Source of the DNA: Paenibacillus oceani | GTDB taxonomy: Bacteria; Bacillota; Bacilli; Paenibacillales; NBRC-103111 | Length of the DNA: 64,000 nucleotides | Assembly: GCF_014705615.1 (NCBI RefSeq) | Contig: NZ_JACXJA010000014.1 | Span: 62,001 to 126,000, forward strand | Reading direction: 5' to 3' | Shown: positions 45,947-55,013 of the stretch, in pieces | How positions within the stretch are numbered: the first letter of the stretch is position 1 | Layout: each line of letters begins with the position of its first letter | Translations under genes and position numbers: made by a program | Notes under the pieces: model-generated | Seen by the model: the letters and a program-made list of their open reading frames with translations, nothing else | What the model was told of the DNA's origin: nothing | Databases searched by the model: none

Positions 45947-46834
45947 GTGATCAGAAGACCTATCGAGTCGGCACAGGGGCAGTTTTACTTCGGACAAGAT
46001 TTCCCTATCTTCGTGAACAGATCGAGCGAAAAATTCAGGCTGCAGGAGCATTCGCATGACTTCGTCGAGATTACATACGTGTCCGAAGGAAAGGGATTTC
46101 ATTATATCGGAGATCGGATTGTGCCGGTAAGGAAAGGGGACTTGTTCTATATTCCCGTAGGTATTTCCCATGTGTTCCGTCCGGCGGATGCGGCTGTAAA
46201 AGATCCGTTGATCGTATATAACTGCATATTTGGCCTGGAACTGTTCGACCGGGTCTTAGACAGCCATTCGATGCTGCTTCCGTCGGAGGATGCGGGTGCT
46301 CTGCTTTCCATTCGAAACAGGACCGAGTGGCTTAAAGTGGAGGAGCGGTCTGCCGAAATGAGAAGCTTGATGCAGCGCCTTTATCAGGAATTCGCCTTCA
46401 GGCAGGAAGGCCGCGCCTTGATGATTCTCACTTATGTTGTCCAACTGCTGCTCGTTTTGTACCGCTCGATGGGCGGCAAACCCAGCCACACATGCGCCGA
46501 AGCCGACACCAGAATAGAAGAAGCGATCCGCTATATTCATCGTAATCTGGAAACGCCATTGTCGCTGACCGAAATTTCCGCGAAAATCAGTATCGGGAAC
46601 AGGCAGTTCAATCGATTGATCAAGAAAGCGACAGGTCAAACTTATACCGATTATGTACACTCCATGCAAATCGAGCGTTGCTGCGAGCAATTGCGGACGA
46701 CGGATCGGAAAGTTTACGAGATCGCGGAATCGATGGGGTTTAAAGACATGAAGCATTTCCATATCATATTCAAACGAAAAACCGGGGTTTCCCCGATGAC
46801 ATACAGAAAGAACGGTTACCTGGACAACATCTGA
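45947..46834 (+). CDS. AraC-family transcriptional regulator with cupin sensor domain
   Basis: 295 aa from GTG 45947, which has GGGAGGT 8 nt upstream and lies past the promoter; ATG 45896 is the alternative. N-terminal cupin fold (~15-150: QEHSHDFVEITYVSEGKG, VRKGDLFYIPVGISHVF) for sugar sensing; C-terminal double HTH (~195-295: TEISAKISIGNRQFNRLIKK, YEIAESMGFKDMKHFHIIFK). Likely controls the neighbouring tailspike and rhamnosidase genes. Confidence 0.88.
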   Translation: MIRRPIESAQGQFYFGQDFPIFVNRSSEKFRLQEHSHDFVEITYVSEGKGFHYIGDRIVPVRKGDLFYIPVGISHVFRPADAAVKDPLIVYNCIFGLELFDRVLDSHSMLLPSEDAGALLSIRNRTEWLKVEERSAEMRSLMQRLYQEFAFRQEGRALMILTYVVQLLLVLYRSMGGKPSHTCAEADTRIEEAIRYIHRNLETPLSLTEISAKISIGNRQFNRLIKKATGQTYTDYVHSMQIERCCEQLRTTDRKVYEIAESMGFKDMKHFHIIFKRKTGVSPMTYRKNGYLDNI

Positions 46835-47524
46835 TCTCTGTTTCACTGACGATTCGATCGGGTTCTTTTTACTCCACACAAGAAACGGGGTGCCGCCCGT
46901 ATGTTGATCAAATCGATGAACCAATAGATTGATCTGGATTTGAGCTGTTTAACATACAACCTATGCAAGCTCGCGTTAGACCGTCTGAATAAAAACATCC
47001 TTGAGACTAAGAAAGCTGCGTAATATTTTCAAAATATGTGTTTTGTACTTTAAGCTTGATGCAACCCTTTTGAGCATAAGGAATTCTAAAATCGACTTTA
47101 CGCGCAGGAATAGTATGGTTTGAGATCCATTATTAGAAGATTCGTGCGGCTGAACAGGAATATGCTTACGACGACACAATCAAGTAACAACTATAGTTTG
47201 ATCCCATTGCGCCTCCAATTGTTGCAGAAAAGTGTTCGGTTTCGCTTGTTTGGTCTTCAACCGGTTCCAGGGCATCTGCGATATGGGCAATAGGCTACGC
47301 CTTCAGGAAATGATTCCTCCGGGAAAAGCTGCGTTTAAGGGAAGGGATTCCGGTAGACGTCGGCGTGGTAGAAGAGTTGTGGGAATTGGCCCGTTTGCTC
47401 GGTGTCGCGTCCTTGTGGGGGACATGAGACGGTGTGTGTAGAATGCAGGAAGGCTCCTTCGTTCAGCCTATTTGGGCTTGAATGAAGGAGCTGTCCCACC
47501 TCCAATAGGGTCAGGGACTTGTGC
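46835..47524. other. Gene-poor gap with possible decayed coding traces
   Basis: 690 bp without a supported gene. Near 47330-47430 a short stretch reads like a protein C-terminus (GIPVDVGVVEELWELARLLG) after a frameshift, hinting at a decayed gene. A hairpin at 47452-47492 (GCTCCTTCGTTCA with TGAATGAAGGAGC, one mismatch) may end the convergent lacI and araC transcripts, though no long T run follows. Confidence 0.4.
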
Positions 47525-48568
47525 TCAGGAAAGCGGATCATTTCGGGAGACGCTCCCGCAGCTGCCCCGGACGAACAGCTCGGAAGGAATAACGACGTTT
47601 TGCGGCTGACGCTCTTTTTTGCGGGAAATCAGCTTGAACAGCATTTTGGCCGCGTTGTTTCCAATGACGTATAGGTCTGTGCTGTAGGAGGTGATGTCGT
47701 ACATCTCGGCCAATTGGGAATTTTCGAAACTGACGACGGCGATATCGCGCGGAATGTCCATTCCGCGTTCTTTGGCGTACTTCAGAATGCCTACCGCTTG
47801 AACGTCCCGTCCGGCCACGATAGCCGAAGGCGATTCGCCGCTAGCGAAGAAATGCTCCATCGCCCGATATCCACTGGCCTTGCTGTCGTCCCCTACATAA
47901 AAAAGTCGTTCGTCCGGTTCGATGTACGCATCCTTCAGAGCGCTCGAATAGCCTTCATATCGGTCTTCGCTGACGAGAAAGTCGAGCGGTCCCGGACTGA
48001 TAAAGGCGATCCGCTTATGACCTAGCTTCAGCAGATGGCTCGCGCACTCGTATGACGCCTGGAAATTGTCGATATCGACCGAGTCGACCGGTTTGTCCGA
48101 ATAGTGGTTCCCCATGAATACAAACGGAAATTTGATCTCGATCAGCTGGTCGATGATCGTATGGTCGTGGTTCGGGATCAGAAACAACAGCCCGTCTACC
48201 GAGCCGCTGCGCGCAAGCTCGATGACCTTGGACGGCTTTTCCTTGTCAGGACGGTCCCAGGCAAGCAGCAGGTTGTAGCCCTTCTCACCGGCGACCTCGC
48301 CGATTCCTTGCAGCAAATTGGCGAAAAGCTGGTTGCCGGAAAAAGTGAAGATCGAGGAATCCGGATGTGGGACGAATATGCCGATATTGTTCGATTTCCG
48401 GGTGACCAAGCCTCGGGCGGCCGAGTTGGGCTGGTAGTTCAGCCGTTCGATCGTCTCGAATATCCGTTTTTTTGTTTCGGGCGCTACAGGGGCCGTTCCG
48501 TTAATGGCGAAGGACACCGTCGAGATCGAAACGCCGGCTTCCCGGGCTACGTCTTTAATCGTACTCAT
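47525..48568 (-). CDS. LacI-family transcriptional regulator
   Basis: 347 aa from ATG 48568, which follows GAAGGAGCC; the ATG eight codons earlier would include the SD. The HTH is STIKDVAREAGVSISTVSFA with the hinge helix NSAARGLVTRKSN; the periplasmic-binding-like sensor (~60-340) binds a sugar effector. It is divergent from the BNR-SBP-tailspike-SASA-GH78 operon, and two CG-centred palindromes lie in the shared control region. Confidence 0.92.
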   Translation of the reverse strand: MSTIKDVAREAGVSISTVSFAINGTAPVAPETKKRIFETIERLNYQPNSAARGLVTRKSNNIGIFVPHPDSSIFTFSGNQLFANLLQGIGEVAGEKGYNLLLAWDRPDKEKPSKVIELARSGSVDGLLFLIPNHDHTIIDQLIEIKFPFVFMGNHYSDKPVDSVDIDNFQASYECASHLLKLGHKRIAFISPGPLDFLVSEDRYEGYSSALKDAYIEPDERLFYVGDDSKASGYRAMEHFFASGESPSAIVAGRDVQAVGILKYAKERGMDIPRDIAVVSFENSQLAEMYDITSYSTDLYVIGNNAAKMLFKLISRKKERQPQNVVIPSELFVRGSCGSVSRNDPLS

Positions 48569-48603
48569 GCATTTAGGCTCCTTCGAGTGCAAGTGTTGTC
48601 TCT

Positions 48604-48633
48604 ATTATATCGTTTTGATTGCGGTTGGTCCAA
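48604..48633 (-). promoter_or_regulatory. Promoter of lacI
   Basis: Minus strand TTGGAC (48628-48633), 18-bp spacer, TATAAT (48604-48609), 36 nt before the ATG. Confidence 0.6.
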
Positions 48634-48649
48634 TAAATTCGCCAAATTT

Positions 48650-48664
48650 ATAAAACGTTTTTAT
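48650..48664. promoter_or_regulatory. LacI-family operator O1
   Basis: ATAAAACGTTTTTAT, with a perfect AAAACGTTTT core, lies one base before the -35 of the plus promoter and 17 bp behind the -35 of lacI. Confidence 0.65.
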
Positions 48665-48665
48665 A

Positions 48666-48693
48666 TTGACCGTTATGAATATTTTGGTATAAT
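48666..48693 (+). promoter_or_regulatory. Promoter of the BNR2-SBP2-tailspike2-SASA-GH78 operon
   Basis: TTGACC (48666-48671), 16-bp spacer, TATAAT (48688-48693), giving a long (~235 nt) leader before the first gene. Confidence 0.65.
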
Positions 48694-48775
48694 CAAAATA
48701 TAAATTGGTTTTTGGTGCGATAATGACTAAAAATCAATGGGTTCTAATTGTTTTTATTGTTTTTTTTATTTTTTT

Positions 48776-48791
48776 ATAAAAACGTTTTTAT
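48776..48791. promoter_or_regulatory. LacI-family operator O2
   Basis: ATAAAAACGTTTTTAT, a perfect 16-bp palindrome with a central CG, inside the leader. Centre-to-centre distance to O1 is ~126 bp, about twelve helical turns. Confidence 0.7.
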
Positions 48792-48897
48792 TATTTGAGG
48801 GGGTGTTTTTAGTTTTGTGATAAAAGGTTTTTATCTTATGGCATTTGAACACAGTTCTTTAATGGAGAACGTTACGGGAGTCGATGAAATTGTTTGC

Positions 48898-48911
48898 AAT
48901 GAATAGCGTTT
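48898..48911 (+). promoter_or_regulatory. Weak cre-like site
   Basis: AATAGCGTTTACTT region fits the cre core (AGCGTTTAC) with about 11 of 14 consensus positions, 26 bp before the BNR2 start. Confidence 0.25.
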
Positions 48912-48936
48912 ACTTGCGTGAAGGGAGTGGACCAGA

Positions 48937-50220
48937 TTGAACGAATGGAATCGAAACCGAGTCCGGGAGCTGGCTCCCGAGTACGTCACGATCTACGAAT
49001 CGCCCGATCCGAGTCGTATATTCGCATACAGTCCCGGAATCGCCATTCTTCCGAACGGAAGATTGATCGCGACGCTGGATATTAGCGGCCCGGGAATGGC
49101 CGAGATGCCCGGGCCGAGCCGGAGGATTGAAGGAGGCGCGCTTTGGTGCGGCAAAATTTATACGTCGGACGATAACGGGCGTTCTTGGACGCACCGGGCC
49201 GACTTCCCGTTTATGCACGCCCGTCCGTTTGTGGCCGGCGACAGCGTGTACGTATTGGGTCACTGTCATGACCTTACGGTCATTAGCTCCAATGACGGTG
49301 GAGTGACCTGGAGCGAGCCCCGTACGCTCACGGAGGGGCAATGTTGGCATCAGTCCCCGGCCAACGTCGTTCACGCCAATGGAAACGTATACTTGGTCAT
49401 GGAGCGGATCACGAAGCCGGATATCCATGGTTGGCCAGTCAGCGTGATGGCTCCGGTGCTGCTCCGCGGACGGGAGGATGCCGATCTGACCCGCCGGGAC
49501 AATTGGACGTTCGCCTCGGAGCTCATCTTCGAAGAGGCGGTGCCGGAGGATGAGCTGGACTATTTCGGCGTCCCGTTTTACCGGGTCGAGGGGAAGGGGG
49601 GGCACAATCGGATAGTTCCCGGCAGAACTTGCTTTCGAATGGGCTGGCTGGAAACGAATATCGTCCGCTTCGTCGACGAGAACCATTACTTTTTCGATCC
49701 GACCGGACGTACGTTTCACTTATGGATGCGCGCGCATACGGGCGGAACCGGATTTGCAGCTATGGCGAAAGCGGTCGAGCGAGAAGACGGCACGATCGAG
49801 ACGATGCTGGAAACGACGCCTTCGGGCAAACGCATTGCCTTCGTTCCTTGTCCGGGCGGGCAGATGAAGTTCCATATCGTGTATGACGAAATTTCTCAGC
49901 TATACTGGTTGCTGAGCACGCAAGCTACGGACAGCATGACGCGTGCGGAGAAGCTTTCGGATGACCGTTTCAGTTTGCCGAACAACGAGCGCAATCGACT
50001 GCAGCTTCATTTTTCCAAAAATGCGATCGATTGGTGTTTCGCCGGACTCGTTGCAAAGACGGAGCATTCCGCGGCGGCTCGCCATTATGCGAGTATGGTC
50101 ATAGCGGGCGACGATCTGCTGATTTTAAGTCGATCCGGAGATGAAAGCGCTTCATGCGCGCATAACGGAAATTTGATTACGCTTCACCGTATCGATCGGT
50201 TCAGGGAATTGGCGTATTGA
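48937..50220 (+). CDS. BNR/Asp-box beta-propeller protein, copy 2
   Basis: 427 aa, TTG start with AAGGGAG upstream. Close paralogue of the protein at 36033: shared FAYSPG near the start, YTSDD(G/N)G, HARPFVAG, a near-identical stretch ENHYFFDPTGRTFHLWMRAH and CPGGQMKFHI. Asp-boxes are SDDNGRSW and SNDGGVTW. No signal peptide. Catalytic type not determinable; propeller lyases acting on rhamnose-uronate linkages are one possibility given the GH78 partner. Confidence 0.75.
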   Translation: MNEWNRNRVRELAPEYVTIYESPDPSRIFAYSPGIAILPNGRLIATLDISGPGMAEMPGPSRRIEGGALWCGKIYTSDDNGRSWTHRADFPFMHARPFVAGDSVYVLGHCHDLTVISSNDGGVTWSEPRTLTEGQCWHQSPANVVHANGNVYLVMERITKPDIHGWPVSVMAPVLLRGREDADLTRRDNWTFASELIFEEAVPEDELDYFGVPFYRVEGKGGHNRIVPGRTCFRMGWLETNIVRFVDENHYFFDPTGRTFHLWMRAHTGGTGFAAMAKAVEREDGTIETMLETTPSGKRIAFVPCPGGQMKFHIVYDEISQLYWLLSTQATDSMTRAEKLSDDRFSLPNNERNRLQLHFSKNAIDWCFAGLVAKTEHSAAARHYASMVIAGDDLLILSRSGDESASCAHNGNLITLHRIDRFRELAY

Positions 50221-50254
50221 TCGAATGAAACATTGTATAAAAGGGGAGATTGCG

Positions 50255-51574
50255 GTGTTTAACAAAAAAATTACGGGAATGGCGGTCGCCGCCGTATCGA
50301 TCGGACTGCTCGCAGGATGTGGAGGAGGCAAAACGGGTACGGAGGCGGTTCCCGAGACGAAGACGGAGGAGCCGCCCAAGCCGGTAACGTTGAAAGTATA
50401 CACGGCGGCGAACGATAGCGACTTTGAGAAATATTACAATCAGTTCGTCAAGAAAAAATTTCCGCATGTCACCTTGGAGAGGATGGAAAAAAAGGCGCAG
50501 CCGCCGTCGGTCGTATACCCGCAAATGCTGGCGGCGGGCACGATGCCGGACATCATTACGGAAGGGTTGACCAACTTGGCGGCGCTGAAGGAGTTAGACC
50601 TGATGACCGATCTGGGGCCGCTTGCCAAGAAGCACGGCTTCAACTTCGAACCCTACAATTCGAAAATAATCGAGAGCATCAAGTCGTACGGCGAGAAGGG
50701 CGAGATGTACTACTTGCCATTTTCCGTGCTCGGCTTCGCGCTGCACTACAATAAAGACATCTTTGACCGTTTTGGCGTTCCGTATCCGAAAGATTTCATG
50801 ACCTGGGACGACGTGATCGAGATCGGTAAGCAACTGACGCGCGTGGACAGCGGCGTCCAATATGTCGGCATCCGTCCGCCGCTGCAGATGAACCGGATGT
50901 CCGGCCAGCTGTCGTTGCCGTATGCCGATGCGTCGTCCAAGAAGTCGCTTGTGAACAGTGCCGGCTGGAGACAACTTTTCGAGATGACGAAGCAGATAGA
51001 GGACGCGCAAGGCAAGCCGCCGGCCGATGCGTTTTTCCGTTCGCGCGACGTGTTTATGAAAAATAAAACGATAGCGATGCTTCCCGACATATTGGCTTTG
51101 CAGAATGTCGATATGGTCGCGATGGCGAATGGCGGTCTGAACTGGGACGTTGTGACGTTCCCGAGTTTCAAGGAAAATCCCCGTGTCGGTACCGGCGTCT
51201 TTTCGGACGGCTTTACCCTTCCGAAAGGAGGCAAAAACGAAGATATCGCGTTTCAGGTCATTGCCTACTTAAGCTCCGATCAGGAGGTGCAAACGAACTC
51301 CACCCGCTCCGGTCTCGTCACCGCCCTGAACGATGCGGGCATACGTGACCAGGCATTTGCGGACCATCCCGCGGCCAAGGGCAAAAATCTGAAACATATT
51401 TTCGACATGCAGTATCCGACACCTGCCCGATCGACCACCTATGACTCCGCTGTGCTCGGCATTATGAACAAATATTTGGTCAACTTCATTAACGGCACCA
51501 CCGATGTCAACTCTGCGCTTCGAGATGCGGCGGAGGAAGCGGACAAAAAGATAGCCGAGCTTTCCGCCAAATAA
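50255..51574 (+). CDS. Extracellular solute-binding lipoprotein, copy 2
   Basis: 439 aa from GTG 50255 (AAGGGGAGA 8 nt upstream). Lipobox LLAGC at ~residue 20, then KPVTLKVYTAAN, MPDIITEGLTNL and LHYNKDIFDRFGVPYPKD, aligned with the protein at 37336. No transporter genes adjacent. Part of the LacI-controlled operon. Confidence 0.88.
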   Translation: MFNKKITGMAVAAVSIGLLAGCGGGKTGTEAVPETKTEEPPKPVTLKVYTAANDSDFEKYYNQFVKKKFPHVTLERMEKKAQPPSVVYPQMLAAGTMPDIITEGLTNLAALKELDLMTDLGPLAKKHGFNFEPYNSKIIESIKSYGEKGEMYYLPFSVLGFALHYNKDIFDRFGVPYPKDFMTWDDVIEIGKQLTRVDSGVQYVGIRPPLQMNRMSGQLSLPYADASSKKSLVNSAGWRQLFEMTKQIEDAQGKPPADAFFRSRDVFMKNKTIAMLPDILALQNVDMVAMANGGLNWDVVTFPSFKENPRVGTGVFSDGFTLPKGGKNEDIAFQVIAYLSSDQEVQTNSTRSGLVTALNDAGIRDQAFADHPAAKGKNLKHIFDMQYPTPARSTTYDSAVLGIMNKYLVNFINGTTDVNSALRDAAEEADKKIAELSAK

Positions 51575-51597
51575 TGGAGGTAAAGGAGAGAGGGAAG

Positions 51598-53514
51598 ATG
51601 GACGATCGGATGACCAGAAGAAAAGTGCTGACCGCCTTTGGTGTTGTTGGTTCGGCATTCGCGTCGCATGCGATGCTGAAGGGAATATCTTCGGCGTCGG
51701 CGGGAAGTCAATCCGTCATGAACCATATGTACGGGCTGGGGAGCAGCTTCCATTCACTCTGCTCGGTCGATTCGCTCGCCGAGTTGCGAACCTTCAACCC
51801 GCCGCACCCGTCGAGCGTACTCGTTACTGGCTATTACTCGCCCGGGGATGGGGGCGAAGGACTGTATGTGCTGGACGCCGCAGACACGACTTCGTCGGAC
51901 AATGGCGGCACCGTAATCGCGGCGGTATCGGGCGGGCGCTGGAAGCTGGCGCAGGCTGAAGATATTAGCGCACGGCAATTCGGGGCAAGAGGCGACGGAA
52001 GTGCGGACGATTTCGCGCATCTGCAAGCATGGCTTAATTGCGGGTACAAATCGCTCTATTTGCCGGCTGGCAAATTTGTTGTCGACGGGAATACGCTGCA
52101 CGTTCCTATGGGATTGGTCATCCGGACCGACGGGTACGCCTCGGAGCTGAACTTCCGCAATATGACGGGTATCGATGGCATGAACGTTTTGGAGGGCAAT
52201 GCGCATGAGGCGCTTTCGATCGGGCCGCTGACGATACGGACGATCGGCACGATCGGCAGGTATGCGATCGTTACGCCCAATGGGACGGGTATTTTTGCCA
52301 ATAAAAGGCCGAGATACGATTTCGACGTGTTTTTTCTCGGAGCGGACAGCGGGAAGACGATATTCCCGGGAGAAGGCTGGGACGTTGTCGTCCAGATGGG
52401 AGACGCTAGGGGCGGCACGGTCGCCCTGACCGGCTTCGGCACCTTCAATCCGAATGAGGACCCGGCAGGTCAACATCAGATGACAGGCATACGCTTATCG
52501 GGTGCGGTTGGCAACATCCAAGTGGATATGACCTTGAGGTTGAACAACTTGTATCGTGGCGTCGAGCTCGGCAGCGGGACGGAAGGCTTTCACATCGGAA
52601 GCGGCTCGGAAATCGTCGGCTGCTGGTACGGCATCGAGGCGACCAATTCTTCGTCCGAGCCTGGAGGGTTTATTACCGCATGTCATGTGAATGCCGTCGG
52701 TATGGCGTATAAGCTCGTGAAGCGCCCCGAAATGATCATTTCCGGCGTCTCCGCCTATCGATCCGACGCTTTTTTCAACCATTCCGGTGAATGGCGCGGC
52801 ATTCACCTGGAAGATTGCCAACGAGTGCAGATTAGCGGGGCCAACATCGTGCATGGCTCATTGCCCCATCTATCGACTTCTGTAGGCGTATATGCGCTGC
52901 GTTCTTCCGGAACTGTCACAAATTACGATATCCAGAAGGCGGCGGATATCGGTTTTGTCATCGATGCTTGTCCCGATCTGACGATAGCGAGTGGCGCTTT
53001 CCTGGAAATTCCGAAGCTGTTCGAGCTGCGCAACGGCTCGACGGACATCACGATCGGCGCCTACACGCTGAGGGGTAATCACACGGCGGTGACGGCTTGC
53101 ATCGCGATGGATGCGTCGATCAACCGAACGCGAATATTCGCGGTGCAAGACGTGCCGAATCCGGCGGTCAAGCGATACCAAGCGGTGAGTGTTTCAGCCG
53201 CCGGTACATATACGGTAAAGCCGAGAATGACCCCGACCGAGCTGCAATTCGCTCCGACGGCCGGAACTGCTGCTTACGTCTATGACATCATGTTGGATAA
53301 AGATCATTCTGTCGCGGGCGATACGGCCACGATCAAAGTTATCGGCTCCTCCTCCGCCAATCCGACCGTTCGTATTTTGAACGGGACCGGAGGAGCCGTA
53401 CTCTCCTCGTTTGACAGTTCGGCCGGCGGCAAACGGATCGTTTGCGCATATTTGTTCGACGGTACAGGCTGGTTGGAACGTAGTGTAGTCGATTCGGCCG
53501 AAACATCCTATTAG
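51598..53514 (+). CDS. Tat-exported tailspike/pectate-lyase-like protein 2
   Basis: 638 aa from ATG 51598 (AAGGAG at a good distance). Twin-arginine signal MTRRKVLTAFGVVGSAFAS. It then has the tailspike-type entry motif GYYSPGDGGEGLYVL and the head of a right-handed beta-helix (RQFGARGDGSADDFAHLQAW, LYLPAGKFVVD). The helix runs to ~490, and a C-terminal beta domain ends the protein. Only the signal, entry motif and fold are shared with the protein at 42839; the C-terminal domains differ. Probably an exported depolymerase. Confidence 0.75.
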   Translation: MDDRMTRRKVLTAFGVVGSAFASHAMLKGISSASAGSQSVMNHMYGLGSSFHSLCSVDSLAELRTFNPPHPSSVLVTGYYSPGDGGEGLYVLDAADTTSSDNGGTVIAAVSGGRWKLAQAEDISARQFGARGDGSADDFAHLQAWLNCGYKSLYLPAGKFVVDGNTLHVPMGLVIRTDGYASELNFRNMTGIDGMNVLEGNAHEALSIGPLTIRTIGTIGRYAIVTPNGTGIFANKRPRYDFDVFFLGADSGKTIFPGEGWDVVVQMGDARGGTVALTGFGTFNPNEDPAGQHQMTGIRLSGAVGNIQVDMTLRLNNLYRGVELGSGTEGFHIGSGSEIVGCWYGIEATNSSSEPGGFITACHVNAVGMAYKLVKRPEMIISGVSAYRSDAFFNHSGEWRGIHLEDCQRVQISGANIVHGSLPHLSTSVGVYALRSSGTVTNYDIQKAADIGFVIDACPDLTIASGAFLEIPKLFELRNGSTDITIGAYTLRGNHTAVTACIAMDASINRTRIFAVQDVPNPAVKRYQAVSVSAAGTYTVKPRMTPTELQFAPTAGTAAYVYDIMLDKDHSVAGDTATIKVIGSSSANPTVRILNGTGGAVLSSFDSSAGGKRIVCAYLFDGTGWLERSVVDSAETSY

Positions 53515-53567
53515 TGCGAGTTCAAAAAGCCCGGTTTTCAGCACGAAGAAGATGGGATGAAGCTAGG

Positions 53568-53602
53568 AAATGAGGAGCGGTTTGTACAACCTCTAATAAA
53601 GG
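53568..53602 (+). repeat. Single palindromic repeat unit
   Basis: GAGGAGCGGTTTGTACAACC followed by TCTAATAAAG, a plus-oriented relative of the units at 1.4, 14.4 and 28.5 kb, immediately before the SD of the next gene. Confidence 0.6.
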
Positions 53603-53618
53603 ATGCGGGAGGTCTGAG

Positions 53619-55013
53619 ATGAAAGACGATCGGGAGAACGCGTTGACGGTATCGCGCCTTTTCTCCGACCATGCCGTTATTCAGCGGCGAAAGGAGATAC
53701 AAGTTTGGGGGAGTGCGCCGGACGGCACGGAAGTGACCGTAACGTTTGCTGGTCGAACCAGGTCGGCGATCGCCGAGAGCGGCCGGTGGAGCGTCCGGCT
53801 CGATCCAATGGAAGCCGGAGGTCCGTACGAGCTGCGCATAACGGACGGAGAACGGGAAATCGTCGCGCGCGATGTGCTTGTCGGCGAAGTATGGGTAGCC
53901 GGAGGACAATCGAATATGGGTTACTCGTTCTCGGAAATCGGCGGTGTGCATGCCGAGGGGGAATGCGAGGAACTGAATGGCTCACATGACTCGATCCGGC
54001 TATTCAAGGCGGCGGAGCATGCAAGCGATTGCCCGGAAACGGACTTCGCGGGTGGAGACTGGAAGCGGTTGTCTGCCGGGCTGCTGCCCGGCCTTGCCGC
54101 CATTCCGGTATATTTCGCCATCGAACTGCAACGCCGGCTGAATGTTCCGATCGGCATCGTCCAGCTGTCCAGAGCGGGCACGAAGGCGGCTTGCTGGGTT
54201 CCGCGGCGATTGGCGGCTCAGCCGGAGTTCGCTTATTTGCTCGAGGAGGAAGCTGTGGAGAGGGAGAAACTCAGTCACGAGAATCCGCACCGGCCGTTCG
54301 CCCTGTATCACGGGACGGTTATACCCGCCCAACCGTTTGCGATACGCGGATTTATTTGGTATCAAGGCGAAAGTGATGCGCTGGAAGGGAAAGCGGACCG
54401 GTACTCCCTTCTGTTTCCGGCTCTGATCGACGCCTGGCGGGATGGTTGGGACGAGCCGGATGCGCCGTTCCTGTTCGTGCAGCTGCCCGGATACGACAAA
54501 GGGACGGAGCAATGGGCGATCGTGAGAGAAGCTCAGCGACTGGCAGCCAAGCAAGTTCCCCATACGGGGATGGCTGTCACGATCGATTTGGAGGAGCGGG
54601 GCGAGCTGCATCCGAAGCGGAAACGACCGGTGGTGGAACGGTTGGCGCTGTTGGCGGGCGCGATCGTGTACGGCGATCGTGCAACCGGACGCGGTCCGGA
54701 GCTCCTGCGGGCATACGCGGCAAGCACGGGTACTTGCGTCACATTCGATATCGCCGACAGCGCGTTGGCGATCAAGGCAGGGGAGCCCCTCGACGGATTC
54801 GAGCTGTGCGGGGAGGACGGCCGATTCGTGTCGGCCCGGGCGGAGGTCGTCGGGCCGGATACGGTACGGGTCCTTCACGACGAGCTTGCGGAGCCGGTAC
54901 GGATTCGCTACGGATGGGCGGCTGCGCCGATCGTCCGGCTTACAAACCGCGAGGGGAATCCGGCAAGTCCGTTTCGAACGGACATCAACAGAGAGATGGG
55001 AGAGCAACTATGA
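53619..55013 (+). CDS. Sialate O-acetylesterase-type (SASA) esterase
   Basis: 464 aa, no signal peptide. N-terminal beta domain (~1-85); catalytic block GGQSNMGYS with S98, IWYQGESD with the oxyanion/Gly-Glu block, and LHPKRKR with H331. SGNH-like acetylesterases of this family remove O-acetyl groups from sugars, including rhamnogalacturonan and xylan. GGGAGG is upstream; its stop overlaps the rhamnosidase start, so both likely act on the same oligosaccharide. Confidence 0.88.
   Translation: MKDDRENALTVSRLFSDHAVIQRRKEIQVWGSAPDGTEVTVTFAGRTRSAIAESGRWSVRLDPMEAGGPYELRITDGEREIVARDVLVGEVWVAGGQSNMGYSFSEIGGVHAEGECEELNGSHDSIRLFKAAEHASDCPETDFAGGDWKRLSAGLLPGLAAIPVYFAIELQRRLNVPIGIVQLSRAGTKAACWVPRRLAAQPEFAYLLEEEAVEREKLSHENPHRPFALYHGTVIPAQPFAIRGFIWYQGESDALEGKADRYSLLFPALIDAWRDGWDEPDAPFLFVQLPGYDKGTEQWAIVREAQRLAAKQVPHTGMAVTIDLEERGELHPKRKRPVVERLALLAGAIVYGDRATGRGPELLRAYAASTGTCVTFDIADSALAIKAGEPLDGFELCGEDGRFVSARAEVVGPDTVRVLHDELAEPVRIRYGWAAAPIVRLTNREGNPASPFRTDINREMGEQL

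Noticed and set aside
42839-53514. Prophage remnant
   Set aside because: Tailspike-like proteins carry Tat signals and no other phage structural, lysis or integration genes are found among them; the only recombinase fragment is inside the IS66 element 7 kb away.
54446-55009. Upstream extension of the GH78 frame (would give 1264 aa)
   Set aside because: It overlaps the SASA gene in another frame, is Gly/Arg-rich and unlike GH78; ATG 55010 overlaps the SASA stop in the usual coupled way.
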